From positions 62,001 through 126,000 of the forward strand of contig CAZGAQ010000005.1 of the NCBI GenBank assembly GCA_964523405.1: DNA of 64,000 nt, written 5' to 3'. Below, one piece after another: positions 1 to 9,185 of the stretch. The translations under genes were made by a program, and so were the position numbers. The stretch's first letter is position 1, and each line of letters opens with the position of its first letter. This stretch comes from CAZGAQ01 sp964523405. GTDB taxonomy: Bacteria; Planctomycetota; Phycisphaerae; UBA1845; Fen-1342. The notes under the pieces are model-generated. The model was not told the DNA's origin. It did no database searches and saw only the letters and a program-made list of their open reading frames with translations.

Positions 1-784
1 CCGCCGCCGGCAGCAACTCGCGCTCGTGCTTGTTTACGAGCGGGTTCGTGAACGAGTGGCCGAATTCGTGGACGACCAGCGAGGTGATGCTGTCGGCGAT
101 GACGGGCACGCCGTCCGCGTCGAATTCCCACACGCCCAGGATCGGCGTGATCTCCTCGCTCCCGTCGGGGAACCGGACACTCACGCCGTAGTTGCCCCCA
201 CCGTTCAGCAGACCGACGATGACACGGAACCGGGCGCCGGGGCGGGCCCCGAAGAACTGCTCGAACCACTTGAGGTACGGGCGCTCATTGAGCCGACGGG
301 CCATGCGCTCGCCGGCCTGGGCGTAGAGCTTCTCGTGTGCGGCAAAGAATGCGGTGAACTTCGTCTCCGCGGCGAACTTGCGCAGCTCCCCGAGAAAGGC
401 GCGCGCGTCCTCGGTCTGCCAGCGCTCGTCGAGTTGCTGCGGGCGCGGTTCAAAGGGCATCCGCTCGCCCAGTTCCGGCGGAGGGGTGATGTGTACCGCC
501 AGGCCCATGACCGCGTCGAAGCTCACGCCGTGCTCGGAGCGCAGCTTACGGGCCATTTGGATCACGGCATGATCGCGGAAGGGCCCGAAGTGCGCTTCGA
601 CCTCGGCCGAGTACGGCGATTTCGAGTTGGGCTGGTTGTACTCGGGATTCCCCGCCAGCCGGAAGACGATGGAGAGCAGTTCGACCCGCGGGTCCACACC
701 GGCTTGCAGCTCCGTGGATTGTGACGCGGGTTGCGTGGCACCGGCCAGAGCCAGGAAGGTGGCGACGTAGAGCGTGGCGAACAT
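1..784 (-). CDS. DUF4932-type secreted metalloprotease (C-terminus cut by window edge)
   Basis: The frame is open from an ATG at 784 to the window edge, about 261 residues, so the C-terminus is missing. The N-terminus is a short hydrophobic signal peptide ending near A-Q-P-A. Around residue 240 there is a zincin-type HEFGH motif followed by SFTNP, the arrangement I associate with DUF4932 proteins, which are presumed extracytoplasmic zinc peptidases. Upstream residues include a WFEQFFG segment and a glycine-rich LLNGGGNYG stretch. The substrate is unknown. The next gene, the caspase, lies upstream on the same strand with a gap of about 130 bases, so co-transcription is possible. The family call rests on the HExxH context only. 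Confidence 0.75.
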   Translation of the reverse strand, partial: MFATLYVATFLALAGATQPASQSTELQAGVDPRVELLSIVFRLAGNPEYNQPNSKSPYSAEVEAHFGPFRDHAVIQMARKLRSEHGVSFDAVMGLAVHITPPPELGERMPFEPRPQQLDERWQTEDARAFLGELRKFAAETKFTAFFAAHEKLYAQAGERMARRLNERPYLKWFEQFFGARPGARFRVIVGLLNGGGNYGVSVRFPDGSEEITPILGVWEFDADGVPVIADSITSLVVHEFGHSFTNPLVNKHERELLPAA

Positions 785-917
785 GGCAGCCTCCTGGCCG
801 CGACTGCGGCCGCAACGTGCATGTTCGCACCGTTGACGCCCGGGTGCAATGGGAGCGGCCGGGCTGCTGACGTTCGGCCCGCCGCACCCCTGTCCAACCT
901 GGCTTGTGCGCGGGGCG

Positions 918-2018
918 CTACCGCCGCCGGCCGCGCCCCATGACCACGAAGCCGGCCGCAATCAGCAGCAGTGGTCCCACGCCGATGGGGCCGCACAGCC
1001 CCCAGGTCGTCGTGGCGGTCGGCGTGTCCGTCTGCGTGGGCGTCGTACCGGTGTCCGTCGTGCCGCTGCCGCCGCTCGTGCCACCGGTTGTCCCGCTGCC
1101 CGACCCGGACCCCGTCGTGCCGGTGCCCGTGGACGTCGTGCCGACCGTGCCGCCCAACAGCCCGCTGCCCGTATGGTTGTCGTTCGGATCGACCTGGAGG
1201 TCGGCCGCGGTTTGAGCTGCGATCTTGCTGATCGAGATTGCATACTGTGGGACCTGCACGACTGGTGCCGTCTCGCCTTCCAGGATGATCGTGGCGGCCT
1301 CGGTCTGCGTGTCGGTCTTCGTCTGACCGAGTACCGCCGCCCACGTCAATTCCGTGGTGCTCGCCGCCAGCGTTACCATGTCGTACATCAGGTAGTTCGT
1401 GAACAGGCTGCCCTCCCCGGCACCGCCGAGACTGACTTGTCCCGGCGAGGCGCCGCACGCCAGCACGCTGCCGCGGAAGTCGCAGAGCAAGCGGCGAAAG
1501 TTCGCCTGCTGCGTCGCGGAAAGCGTGCTCGGCAGGCGCAGGCTCTGGCCCACGCCGTCCGGGTAGCTATTGCAGCAATCCGCCAGAATGATCAGCAGCC
1601 GTGGTTGTTTGGGGATCAGCGTCTCCACCACTTCGTCCAGCGAGACGTCCGTTCCGGACAGCGTGTTCACGTAGGTCAGAATGGGCCAGCGCCGATCTCC
1701 CGGGTTGTAGCCGTGCCCCGAGTAGTAGAAGTAGACGACGTCGTCCGTGCTGACCTGCAGGCTGGTCAGCACGTTGCGCGTTCTGCTAATGCTCACATCG
1801 CCCCCGGAGTACGCCTGCAGTCGCAACGTCAGGCCGGTGGACGACGCCAGCAAGTCTGCCCAAGCCAGGGCATTCTGGAAGTCCTCGACTGTGCCAATCA
1901 TCGGGTCGTTCGTGTCGATGAAGGCGATGAAGTGCAGGTCGGCCGCGGGAGCGACGCTCGCCAGCACCAGCCCGACCACCAACGCGACGGGCGACCGATA
2001 AGCGTGAGCGGGTACCAT
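918..2018 (-). CDS. Surface-anchored caspase-like (C14) peptidase
   Basis: This is a 366-residue exported protein. A signal peptide (about residues 1-25, ending APAA) leads into a caspase/metacaspase p20-like fold. The catalytic His sits in YYSGHGY (His102) and the Cys in ILADCCNS (Cys149 by alignment to the family D-x-C motif). After about residue 280 comes a low-complexity Gly/Thr/Ser linker, then a hydrophobic segment and a terminal GRGRRR. That tripartite tail resembles sorted or anchored C-termini of exported proteins. The ATG at 2018 is preceded by GGAGGAG at good spacing, whereas the much longer open frame upstream has no such signal. Substrate specificity cannot be judged. Its promoter region is shared head-to-head with the antiporter gene. 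Confidence 0.85.
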   Translation of the reverse strand: MVPAHAYRSPVALVVGLVLASVAPAADLHFIAFIDTNDPMIGTVEDFQNALAWADLLASSTGLTLRLQAYSGGDVSISRTRNVLTSLQVSTDDVVYFYYSGHGYNPGDRRWPILTYVNTLSGTDVSLDEVVETLIPKQPRLLIILADCCNSYPDGVGQSLRLPSTLSATQQANFRRLLCDFRGSVLACGASPGQVSLGGAGEGSLFTNYLMYDMVTLAASTTELTWAAVLGQTKTDTQTEAATIILEGETAPVVQVPQYAISISKIAAQTAADLQVDPNDNHTGSGLLGGTVGTTSTGTGTTGSGSGSGTTGGTSGGSGTTDTGTTPTQTDTPTATTTWGLCGPIGVGPLLLIAAGFVVMGRGRRR

Positions 2019-2217
2019 GAAGCTCCTCCAGGGACTCAGCGCTGAGCCGGCAGCGCTATCGGCGCCCCCGCCGCCGAACGTTAGTCGGCCGCGCCGCTGC
2101 CAGCCCGGCCCGCAAAACGTGTGGCCGCTCTGTTGCCCCGCCCGGTGCCAGACGCTGGAATACGCGGACCCTGCCGCCGCTGGTGCCGGGAATGTCGGCC
2201 GCGGCGGCGCCAATAGG

Positions 2218-4245
2218 ATGCGCATGCACGCCGCGTTGACGGTCGTTCTGGTCCTCTTCGGTGCCGCGCTGGTCGCGGGTTGGGCCATGCGCGCCCTGCG
2301 GGCGCCGGCGATTCTGGGGTTCCTGTTGGCTGGGATCGCGGTCGGGCCCAGCGGACTGAATCTCATCGGCCACGGTGCGCCCGAGACGAACCTGCATTTC
2401 TTTGCCGAACTCGGCCTGGTCTTCCTGCTCTTCACGGTCGGGCTCGAGCTGTCCACGACCAGCCTGCTGCGGGCCGGCCTGCGGCTGCTCGTGGCCGCGG
2501 CGTTGCAGATCGTCCTGACTGCCGTCGTCGCGGGCGGGGGTTTGCTGTGGTTGACGCCTTTCTCGTGGCCGACCGCGGCGATCCTGGGTCTAGCGGTCGC
2601 GCTGTCGAGCACGGCCATCGTCCTGAAGCACCTCAGTGATCGCGGTGAGACCGAGACGCCGGCCGGTGGGCTGATCACCGGTGTGCTGCTGCTGCAGGAC
2701 ATCGCCGTGATTCTCGTGCTGATCCTGCTGCCGCTCCTGAGCCTGGCCGCCAGCCGCGGAGCACACTGGTCGGTGTATGCGCTGAAGATCGGCGGAGCAC
2801 TGGCCGGGCTGGTGGCCGTGACGCTCGTTGCCCGGCTCGTTGTGCCACGGCTGGTGAATCTCGTCTTCCGCTTCGGTGGGCGGGAGATGATGACCCTCTT
2901 TGCGATCGTCATCGCCTGCCTGGGCGCATGGCTGGCCAGTCTGGCGAACTGGTCGTGGCCGCTGGGAGCGTTCATCGCTGGGCTGCTGCTGGCACAGACG
3001 GATGTGCGGCACCAGTTGCACGCCGAGATCATGCCGTTTCGCGACACGTTCAACGCGCTCTTCTTCGTGTCGGTTGGCATGCTCGTGGATCTCGGCGTGG
3101 CCACGCAGCACGCCGTGCCTCTGTTGATCGTCGTCGTGGCCACGCTGGTACTCAAGGCGGTTCTGATGGGCGGTGCGGCCCTGGTGGCGGGTTGGCCGCT
3201 ACGTCTGGCGCTGACGGCGGGCATCGGGTTGTGCACGGTCAGCGAGTTTGGCTACGTGCTGGTCAGCGAGGCAACGCGGCTGGAGCTGATTCCGGCGAGC
3301 TATCTGCCGCTGATCGTGGCGTGGATCGTCGGTACGATGCTGCTCGGGGCGCTGCTGGTGCCGGTCGCCGGACCCATCGGAGCTGCGCTGTCCCGGTGGC
3401 TCCAGCCGGCCGGACTGGCGGAGGCAGCGCAGGCGTCAGGGAAGGCCGGCGCTGCAGACCGGCCGCGGCGTGCGAGCCACGTCATCGTCGTGGGTTACGG
3501 CGTGAACGGGCAGAACGTGGCCACGGTGCTGAAAGCGACGCGGATTCCATTTGCCGTGGTTGAGATGAACCGGTCGCTGGCCCAGCGGGCGCGGCAGGAC
3601 GGCGCGGATGTCGTGGTGGGGGACGCGGCCCGCGCGGCAATCCTGCAGGAGGTTGGGCTGGAGGCCGCGCGGGCCCTGGTCGTGGCTATCTCCGAGGTAG
3701 ACGCAACCCGCCGCATCGTGGCCCAGACGCATACGTCGCGGCCGGATCTGTACATCCTGGCGCGGACGCGCTACGTTTCCGAGTTGGACAAGCTGCACGG
3801 CCTGGGGGCCCGCGACGTGATTCCCGAGGAGTTCGAAACCTCGATCGAAATCTTTGCCCACGTGCTCAAGGAGTTCGGGGTTCCCGACAACGTGATCCAC
3901 CAGCAGGTCACGCTGACGCGCGTCGGGCACTACGGCATGCTGCGCGGCCGGGCGGGTGACCGCCACCGGCACACGGAGTGGCTGCGGCTGCTGGAACTGG
4001 CCGTCACGCAGACGTACCTGATTGAACAGACCAGCCCGGCGGCCGGGCAGACGATCCGCGCGGTGGACCTGCGGGCCCGGACCGGCGTGACGATCGTCGC
4101 CGTCACGCGTGCGGGCCAACCGACGCCGAACCCCTCGCCGGACTTCCGGCTGGCGGCGGGGGATGTGCTCGTCCTCGTCGGGACCCACCGGCAGCTTGAC
4201 GAGGCCCGCCGCGCCCTGGAGCCCGCTACGCCGCCGGCCGAATAG
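2218..4245 (+). CDS. KefB/KefC-type monovalent cation:proton antiporter with TrkA domains
   Basis: This 675-residue membrane protein starts at the ATG at 2218 (MRMHAAL). The first 380 residues hold about twelve membrane segments typical of CPA2 exchangers, including the PAILGFLLAGIAVGP entry and a GALLLAQTDVRHQ-type segment. A cytoplasmic Rossmann RCK/TrkA-N domain starts near residue 420 with VVGYGVNGQ, the nucleotide-binding glycine motif. A TrkA-C-like domain (about 580-665) ends the protein with a VLVLVG strand. The family exchanges K+ or Na+ for H+ and is gated by nucleotides or thiol conjugates. I see no separate KefF/KefG ancillary subunit nearby. It is divergent from the caspase gene. 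Confidence 0.9.
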   Translation: MRMHAALTVVLVLFGAALVAGWAMRALRAPAILGFLLAGIAVGPSGLNLIGHGAPETNLHFFAELGLVFLLFTVGLELSTTSLLRAGLRLLVAAALQIVLTAVVAGGGLLWLTPFSWPTAAILGLAVALSSTAIVLKHLSDRGETETPAGGLITGVLLLQDIAVILVLILLPLLSLAASRGAHWSVYALKIGGALAGLVAVTLVARLVVPRLVNLVFRFGGREMMTLFAIVIACLGAWLASLANWSWPLGAFIAGLLLAQTDVRHQLHAEIMPFRDTFNALFFVSVGMLVDLGVATQHAVPLLIVVVATLVLKAVLMGGAALVAGWPLRLALTAGIGLCTVSEFGYVLVSEATRLELIPASYLPLIVAWIVGTMLLGALLVPVAGPIGAALSRWLQPAGLAEAAQASGKAGAADRPRRASHVIVVGYGVNGQNVATVLKATRIPFAVVEMNRSLAQRARQDGADVVVGDAARAAILQEVGLEAARALVVAISEVDATRRIVAQTHTSRPDLYILARTRYVSELDKLHGLGARDVIPEEFETSIEIFAHVLKEFGVPDNVIHQQVTLTRVGHYGMLRGRAGDRHRHTEWLRLLELAVTQTYLIEQTSPAAGQTIRAVDLRARTGVTIVAVTRAGQPTPNPSPDFRLAAGDVLVLVGTHRQLDEARRALEPATPPAE

Positions 4246-4341
4246 ACGCGCCGGCAAGCGCCGCGGAGCGCTCGAAACGGGGCCATCGGCCGTCGTCTCG
4301 CGCGCTCCGCTGGTTGGATCAGCCGCATGTGCTGCCGGCGG

Positions 4342-5676
4342 TTACTCCGTTTTCTCCACGCACTTGATGTTCATCGTGGCCAGTTCGTCGAGCACCGGGT
4401 TGTAGATGGTCGGCTTGACCGGGGCGTGCACGCCGGTGTCGCGGATCACGCCGGTCAGGATCAGCTTCGTGCCGATGGCGGCCGGCAAGCTGACGGTGCG
4501 GGCCATCGAGCTGTCGCCGCCGGGGATGCCGAAGTCGATCAGGGTCGAAGAGATGTGCTCGTCGCGCCGCCCTGGGAAGCGGGCGATGAACTTGTGCATC
4601 AGGACGAGCATGTCGCGCTCGCCCGGGGCGTAGGCCATCTTGTGTTCCATGCGCTGGGCGAGAATGTCGAGGGCGGTCGTCGGCTTGCCGGTGATCCCGA
4701 TGGGGTCGTTGCCGAACAGCCCGAGCCACTCCCAGCGCTCGAGGAAGTTGGACTGGACGTCGACCTGGAAGTGCTTGGCGACCTGCGCGCGGAGCTGCGC
4801 GGTCGAGGACGCCTTGATGAACGTGGCCGTCCACTGGGCGAAGGTCATCCCCGCCGGGTAGGTGACCGGCGTTTCATCGAGGAAGCCCATGTCGACGACC
4901 TTCTTCATACACGCGCACCAGCCGGGGTAGCGCAGCGTGCCGCGGAACATCGTCTCCATGTTCTTGAGGCCGTACACGTCGATGTAGCTCAGCGAGTCGC
5001 GATTGGGATAGCCCTCCAGTTCGCTGTGGCCTGGCACGCCCTGGACCGGCACCGGATGGTGGTTCAGGAACAGCTCGGGCCCAGGGATCTCCTTGATCTT
5101 GCTGTTTTCGAGCCACTTGGCCGCATTCTTGCCGGCTGTGCAGACGCCGCGCGGCGCCCAGGAGAACTTGTAGCCCCAGGGATTCGTGTCGGCCTCGGGC
5201 GCGGGCAGTCCCCCGCAGTAGCTCTTGAAGCTCACGACCGCGCCCCCGCGTCTCTGGACGTCGTGGATGATGCGCATGGCCGACATGTGGTCGATACCCG
5301 GGTCCACGCCGATTTCGTTGAGCAACATGATCCCGGCATCCCGCGCCGGCCCGTCGAACGTCTTCATTTTCGGGCTGATGTACGACGTCGTCACCATGTG
5401 CTTGCGGTGCTTGAGGCACAGCTCGGCGACCGTCGGGTGTTGCGGAGCGGGCAGCAGGCTGATCGACAGGTCGTGTTCGCCCACGAGCTTGTCCAGCTTC
5501 GCCGTCTCCTCCGTGGTCAGCGCCGCCGTCCTGCCTTGCGGATGGCCGGCCACCAGCGCGTCGGCCTTCGCCACGGTGCGCGAAGCCACCGTTACCTGAA
5601 AGCCCGGTTGATCGAGTAGGTAACGAACGAGGGGGCGGGCCACCAGGCCAGCGCCGAGGACAAGCACCTTCTTCAT
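4342..5676 (-). CDS. Saccharopine dehydrogenase (glutamate-forming type, LYS9-like)
   Basis: The protein has 444 residues. It opens with a Rossmann motif (VLVLGAGLVARPLV, residues 4-17) and continues with the family's SLLPAPQHPTVAELC and VDPGIDHMSA segments, which line the saccharopine site in LYS9-type enzymes. The expected reaction is saccharopine + NAD(P)+ to glutamate + 2-aminoadipate semialdehyde. The gene follows the LKR-like gene on the same strand after about 115 bases. In the animal and plant bifunctional enzyme these two activities are fused in the same order, so the pair probably encodes a split LKR/SDH lysine-degradation route. A lysine-biosynthetic direction cannot be excluded. 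Confidence 0.85.
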   Translation of the reverse strand: MKKVLVLGAGLVARPLVRYLLDQPGFQVTVASRTVAKADALVAGHPQGRTAALTTEETAKLDKLVGEHDLSISLLPAPQHPTVAELCLKHRKHMVTTSYISPKMKTFDGPARDAGIMLLNEIGVDPGIDHMSAMRIIHDVQRRGGAVVSFKSYCGGLPAPEADTNPWGYKFSWAPRGVCTAGKNAAKWLENSKIKEIPGPELFLNHHPVPVQGVPGHSELEGYPNRDSLSYIDVYGLKNMETMFRGTLRYPGWCACMKKVVDMGFLDETPVTYPAGMTFAQWTATFIKASSTAQLRAQVAKHFQVDVQSNFLERWEWLGLFGNDPIGITGKPTTALDILAQRMEHKMAYAPGERDMLVLMHKFIARFPGRRDEHISSTLIDFGIPGGDSSMARTVSLPAAIGTKLILTGVIRDTGVHAPVKPTIYNPVLDELATMNIKCVEKTE

Positions 5677-5791
5677 GGATTCACTCCGCTCAGGTTTCGT
5701 GGATGCGGCTGGCCGTCTGTCTACGCCTTCGGCCGCTGGGCCGCTCCGGGGTTGTCAGGCGATCGCGGGCTCGGCCGCGACCGGGAATTCC

Positions 5792-7108
5792 TCACTTCAG
5801 CTCCGACTCCAGATGCTGGTAGGGCGGCGTCAGTTTGCCGCGCTGCAGGATCGTAGCCCGCTGCAGCTCCGGTGGCAGGCCGCTTTCCGCCAGCGGGCGG
5901 CTCAGGTCCGCCTGCGCCAGCGCCGCGATGAACGGGCTGAGCGACTGGCCGAAGTACGCTGACGCGTCCACCGGTAGCTCGCACGGCAGAATGTCGACCG
6001 CCAGAATCACCGGGCCGTCGCCGAGCAGACCGTCGCGAATCTGCCCGGTGGCCGGCTCGTAAACGAAAGTCGGCTCGCCGGGCTCCGTCGGTTTGACGGT
6101 GCACTCGACGGAGCCGTCGATGTCACACGTGATGTCCGCGATGACGCGCAGCCGCGGCGGCTGCGGTGCGGACCAGAGCTCGCGCAGTTGTGCGCAGGTG
6201 ACCAGCCGTGGGTACTTCGGCTCCCAGTAGATGCAGTTGACCATCACGGTCAGATGCCGCAGGGCCGGGAAGAACTTGGCTCGGTACTTCTCCGGATGCT
6301 GGTAGTAGTCCTGCAAATCGAAGGCGGCCCTGGCGGCACCGGGGCCCGTTAACTCGACCATGTGCTCCTCACGGAACACCGCCAGGTAGCACTCGCGGGC
6401 CGTTGGGGCGATGGCGCCCAGTTCATCCGGCGCCACCGCGCGCATCGGCAGCAGATTCGCGATCTCCTGCGCGCCCTGCGAGACGTTGCCGTACCCCGTG
6501 AAGCCGATGACCAGTGGTCCCGTCCCCGGCGGCAACCCGCTGCGGCGCAGCTCCTCGCCAATAGCGGCGATCTCACGCTTGGCGTGCTCGAGATCCTGGT
6601 ACTCGTAGGCGCGACGCACTTGCAGCAGCGGCGTATTGTGCCCCTCGTGCTGCCAGCGGCGCCCCAGCGCCCACAGCGCGTCGATCATCCCCGCCAGTCC
6701 GGCGTAGCGCCCGAAGAACACCAGCCGCCGATTCTTGTCGTCCACGATCTTCTCGTAGTCGATCAGCGTGCAGCCCAGCTCCGCAAGCCGCCGCAGCATC
6801 GGCATGTTGGCCGGCTGGTGCTTGATCGTGTGCGAGAAAAAGACGTACGTCTTCTGCGGCTCGAGGTGGCGGACGGGAATCTCCTTCACGCCGAGCACGA
6901 CGGCGCACGCGCGCAGATCCGCCGTCACTTCCGCGCCCGCGGCCGTGTATTCCTCGTCGCGGAAACGGCGCACCGGCGACGTCTGCACCTGGAATTCCAG
7001 CCCGTGGGCCGTGCTCAGGCGATGCACGTCCGCCGGAGTCAGCGGGGCCCGGGCTTCCCATTTGCTCTTGTCTTCGCGGCGGATTCCGATCAGGGTGCGT
7101 GTGTGCAT
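5792..7108 (-). CDS. Lysine-ketoglutarate reductase-like protein (LKR half of AASS family)
   Basis: This is a 438-residue member of the alanine dehydrogenase/PNT superfamily. It begins IGIRREDKSKWEARAPLTP, the N-terminal signature of the LKR domain of alpha-aminoadipate semialdehyde synthase. The KTYVFFSHTIKHQPANMPM segment and the nucleotide-binding GFTGYGNVSQGA (about residues 200-211) are both typical of LKR. The family condenses lysine with 2-oxoglutarate to give saccharopine using NADPH. I chose the ATG at 7108 because homology begins there; an in-frame extension reaches 7249 but would overlap the predicted promoter. The saccharopine dehydrogenase gene lies directly downstream, which strengthens the call. 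Confidence 0.85.
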   Translation of the reverse strand: MHTRTLIGIRREDKSKWEARAPLTPADVHRLSTAHGLEFQVQTSPVRRFRDEEYTAAGAEVTADLRACAVVLGVKEIPVRHLEPQKTYVFFSHTIKHQPANMPMLRRLAELGCTLIDYEKIVDDKNRRLVFFGRYAGLAGMIDALWALGRRWQHEGHNTPLLQVRRAYEYQDLEHAKREIAAIGEELRRSGLPPGTGPLVIGFTGYGNVSQGAQEIANLLPMRAVAPDELGAIAPTARECYLAVFREEHMVELTGPGAARAAFDLQDYYQHPEKYRAKFFPALRHLTVMVNCIYWEPKYPRLVTCAQLRELWSAPQPPRLRVIADITCDIDGSVECTVKPTEPGEPTFVYEPATGQIRDGLLGDGPVILAVDILPCELPVDASAYFGQSLSPFIAALAQADLSRPLAESGLPPELQRATILQRGKLTPPYQHLESELK

Positions 7109-7220
7109 GCCGGTTCGTTCCCGTGCTGCCGTCGGGCGGCGCCACGTGACAGACGTGTCGGGCTCCGCCGGCGACGGTGACGCGGGGACGGGCCCCGCGC
7201 TGGACCATGGGGAACCAATC

Positions 7221-7249
7221 CTTGTATCCGAATTGTCGCGCGCGGTCAA
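7221..7249 (-). promoter_or_regulatory. Promoter of the LKR-SDH operon
   Basis: Read on the minus strand, TTGACC (7244-7249) is followed after exactly 17 bases by TACAAG (7221-7226). This is a good sigma-70-type match and places a start site near 7214, about 105 bases before the chosen ATG. It also argues against translation from the far-upstream in-frame codon at 7249. Confidence 0.6.
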
Positions 7250-7352
7250 CCGCGCCCCCGGCGCGCGGCGGTCGTTCCCCCCTGTGCATTCCTAACAGAG
7301 CGGTCCGGCGAAGGCCGGCGGCTGGGCGTGGTCCGGCGCGCCTGTCGCCAAT

Positions 7353-7379
7353 CGTCAGGTCCCGCCGGCGGACCTGACG
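7353..7379. repeat. Intergenic hairpin with CGTCAGGTC/GACCTGACG arms
   Basis: Perfect 9-base inverted arms surround a 9-base GC-rich spacer between the divergent LKR and DegP genes. The GTCAGG/CCTGAC arms recur in other intergenic hairpins of the window (41473 and 55693-55720), suggesting a dispersed REP-like family. Confidence 0.5.
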
Positions 7380-7485
7380 CCGGCCGGCCGCTTCCGCATA
7401 CAATAGAACGGAGATTGAGGCTGTCCCGCCCGCGCGGCAACGTCCCATAGCTGTGCGGCGGGAGCTGGCTGGCAGGAGTGGTACC

Positions 7486-9018
7486 GTGAATTCGCTGCCT
7501 CCCCGTCGTGAGCGCCGCTGCGGATGGACTTGTCTTGCGCTCGCCCTGGCCGGATTGGCTTGCGGCGGCTACGGGGCGGCGGGGCAAGCCCGTGCGACCG
7601 AGCGCGGTCGCGGACAGGCCACAGGGGCAGAGCTGGCGCAGCTCCAGGCGGACTTGCCCGACCTGCACGCGCTGTCCCGCGCGTTCAACACGGTCGCGAA
7701 GGCGGCCCGACCAGGGGTCGTCCACATCAAGGTCAGCGGCGGGGAAGCCCCGCGCGTCGATCCGGAAGAGCGCGAGCGCTTGCGCGAGAAGCTCAAGGAG
7801 GCGATTCCCGACGAGCAACTCGACCGCATGCTCCGCCGCGTTCCGCCTGGCTCTGGCAGCGGCATCATCATCGACACCGGGGGCTATATCCTGACGAACA
7901 ATCACGTCGTGGAAGGCCGGGACGAGATCCGGGTCGTGCTCAACGACGAGCGCGAATTCCCCGCCACCGTCATCGGCACGGACCGCAAGACGGACCTCGC
8001 CGTCATCAAGGTGGAGGCCGCCGACCTCCCCGCCCTCAAGCTCGGCGACTCCGATCAACTGGATGTCGGTGATTGGGTGATCGCGGTCGGCGCGCCCTTT
8101 GGCCTCACCCAGACCGTCACGCATGGCATCGTCAGCGCCAAGGGCCGCAAGCGCATTCCAGGCGTGGACATCGACTATCAGGACTTCATCCAGACGGATG
8201 CGGCCATCAACCCCGGTAACTCCGGCGGCCCGCTGCTGAACCTGCGCGGCGAGGTGATCGGCGTGAACACTGCCATCGCCACCCAGGGTGAGGGCGTCAA
8301 TGCCGGCGTGGCCTTCACCATTCCGTCGAACCTGGCCGCCAAGATCGCCGCGCAGCTCAAGGCGACCGGCAACGTACAGCGCGGCTGGCTCGGCGTGAGC
8401 TTCGTGTCCGTCAACAAGGACGACGCCGACATCTTCGGTCTGCCCAAGCCCAAGGGAGTGCTCATCGAGCGCGTGCTGCCGCAGTCGCCGGCCGATCGCG
8501 CCGGCCTGCAAGTCGAGGACGCGATCACGGCGATCGACGATACGGAGGTCGACGATCTGGATCACGTCCGCAGCCTCATCGCCGACGTGCGCCCGGATGA
8601 GCGCGTGCGCCTGCACGTCATTCGCGACCGCAAGCCGCAGACCATCACCGTCCGCCTGGGACTGCAGCCCGAGGACACGCGCAGCCAGGCGCGCACCCGT
8701 GGCACGGATGCCCGCGACATCACTCGGCTGGGCCTGCAGGTGCGCACGATGCGCCCCGACCTCGCGCGCGAGATGCGCAGCTACGACGTGTCGGCGCGCG
8801 GCGTGCTCGTGATGGGACTGATGCCCGACCGCGAGAACCCTCCGGATATCGCGCCGCGCGAGTTGGTCATCGAGTGCAACGGCCAGCCCGTGCAATCCGT
8901 CACGGATCTCCAGCAGGCCCTCAGCAAGGTGCCGTCCAACCGGAATGTGAAGCTGACCGTGCTGGAGCCCACAGGCGACAAGCGCGAAATCACCGTCAAG
9001 CCAGCACCAAAAAAGTAA
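7486..9018 (+). CDS. DegP/HtrA-family serine endoprotease
   Basis: This is a 510-residue periplasmic Do-type protease. A signal peptide (about residues 12-35) precedes the trypsin-like domain. The catalytic triad is visible as His140 (TNNHVVEG), Asp170 (KTDLAVIK) and Ser246 (NPGNSGGPL). Two PDZ-like regions follow, at about 300-390 with the GWLGVSF opening and about 410-505. Full-length DegP-type proteins have this layout. The GTG at 7486 carries GGCAGGAG seven bases upstream; an earlier in-frame GTG at 7453 lacks it. The role is degradation or holding of misfolded envelope proteins. It appears monocistronic, with a strong hairpin just past the stop. Confidence 0.93.
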   Translation: MNSLPPRRERRCGWTCLALALAGLACGGYGAAGQARATERGRGQATGAELAQLQADLPDLHALSRAFNTVAKAARPGVVHIKVSGGEAPRVDPEERERLREKLKEAIPDEQLDRMLRRVPPGSGSGIIIDTGGYILTNNHVVEGRDEIRVVLNDEREFPATVIGTDRKTDLAVIKVEAADLPALKLGDSDQLDVGDWVIAVGAPFGLTQTVTHGIVSAKGRKRIPGVDIDYQDFIQTDAAINPGNSGGPLLNLRGEVIGVNTAIATQGEGVNAGVAFTIPSNLAAKIAAQLKATGNVQRGWLGVSFVSVNKDDADIFGLPKPKGVLIERVLPQSPADRAGLQVEDAITAIDDTEVDDLDHVRSLIADVRPDERVRLHVIRDRKPQTITVRLGLQPEDTRSQARTRGTDARDITRLGLQVRTMRPDLAREMRSYDVSARGVLVMGLMPDRENPPDIAPRELVIECNGQPVQSVTDLQQALSKVPSNRNVKLTVLEPTGDKREITVKPAPKK

Positions 9019-9040
9019 CGGCGCGCGGCTCCTCTGTGCC

Positions 9041-9075
9041 GACGGCACGGCTCGGCCAGGCCGAGTCGTGCCGTC
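9041..9075. repeat. 15-bp intergenic hairpin (GGCACG/CGTGCC family)
   Basis: Arms 9041-9055 and 9061-9075 pair over 15 positions (one G-T) around a 5-base loop between the convergent DegP and PEP-CTERM genes. There is no T-run on either side, so it is a terminator-like or REP-like palindrome rather than a classic intrinsic terminator. A related GCGGCACG/CGTGCCGC hairpin lies at 10209-10242. Confidence 0.55.
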
Positions 9076-9185
9076 CGTATGGAGTCAACGGGGGGCGCTG
9101 TCCGGTGCACTTGAGCCCGAGACGCACCGACCCGGTCGCTCGTCCGGCCGCTCTGCAGCCGGTGGTCCGTCGGCGGGCGCTGTTG

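Noticed and set aside
1000..1150. Repeat array in the GGT/ACC-rich stretch
   Set aside because: This is the low-complexity Gly/Thr/Ser linker of the caspase gene, not a DNA repeat or CRISPR array.
2019..3236. Long upstream extension of the caspase gene
   Set aside because: It runs antisense through the antiporter; the ATG at 2018 has a good ribosome-binding site and a signal peptide starts there.
7246..9048. 600-residue open frame on the minus strand
   Set aside because: It lies opposite the DegP gene, whose family motifs are intact; GC-rich DNA produces long antisense frames. Composition is Arg/His/Asp-rich with no motifs.
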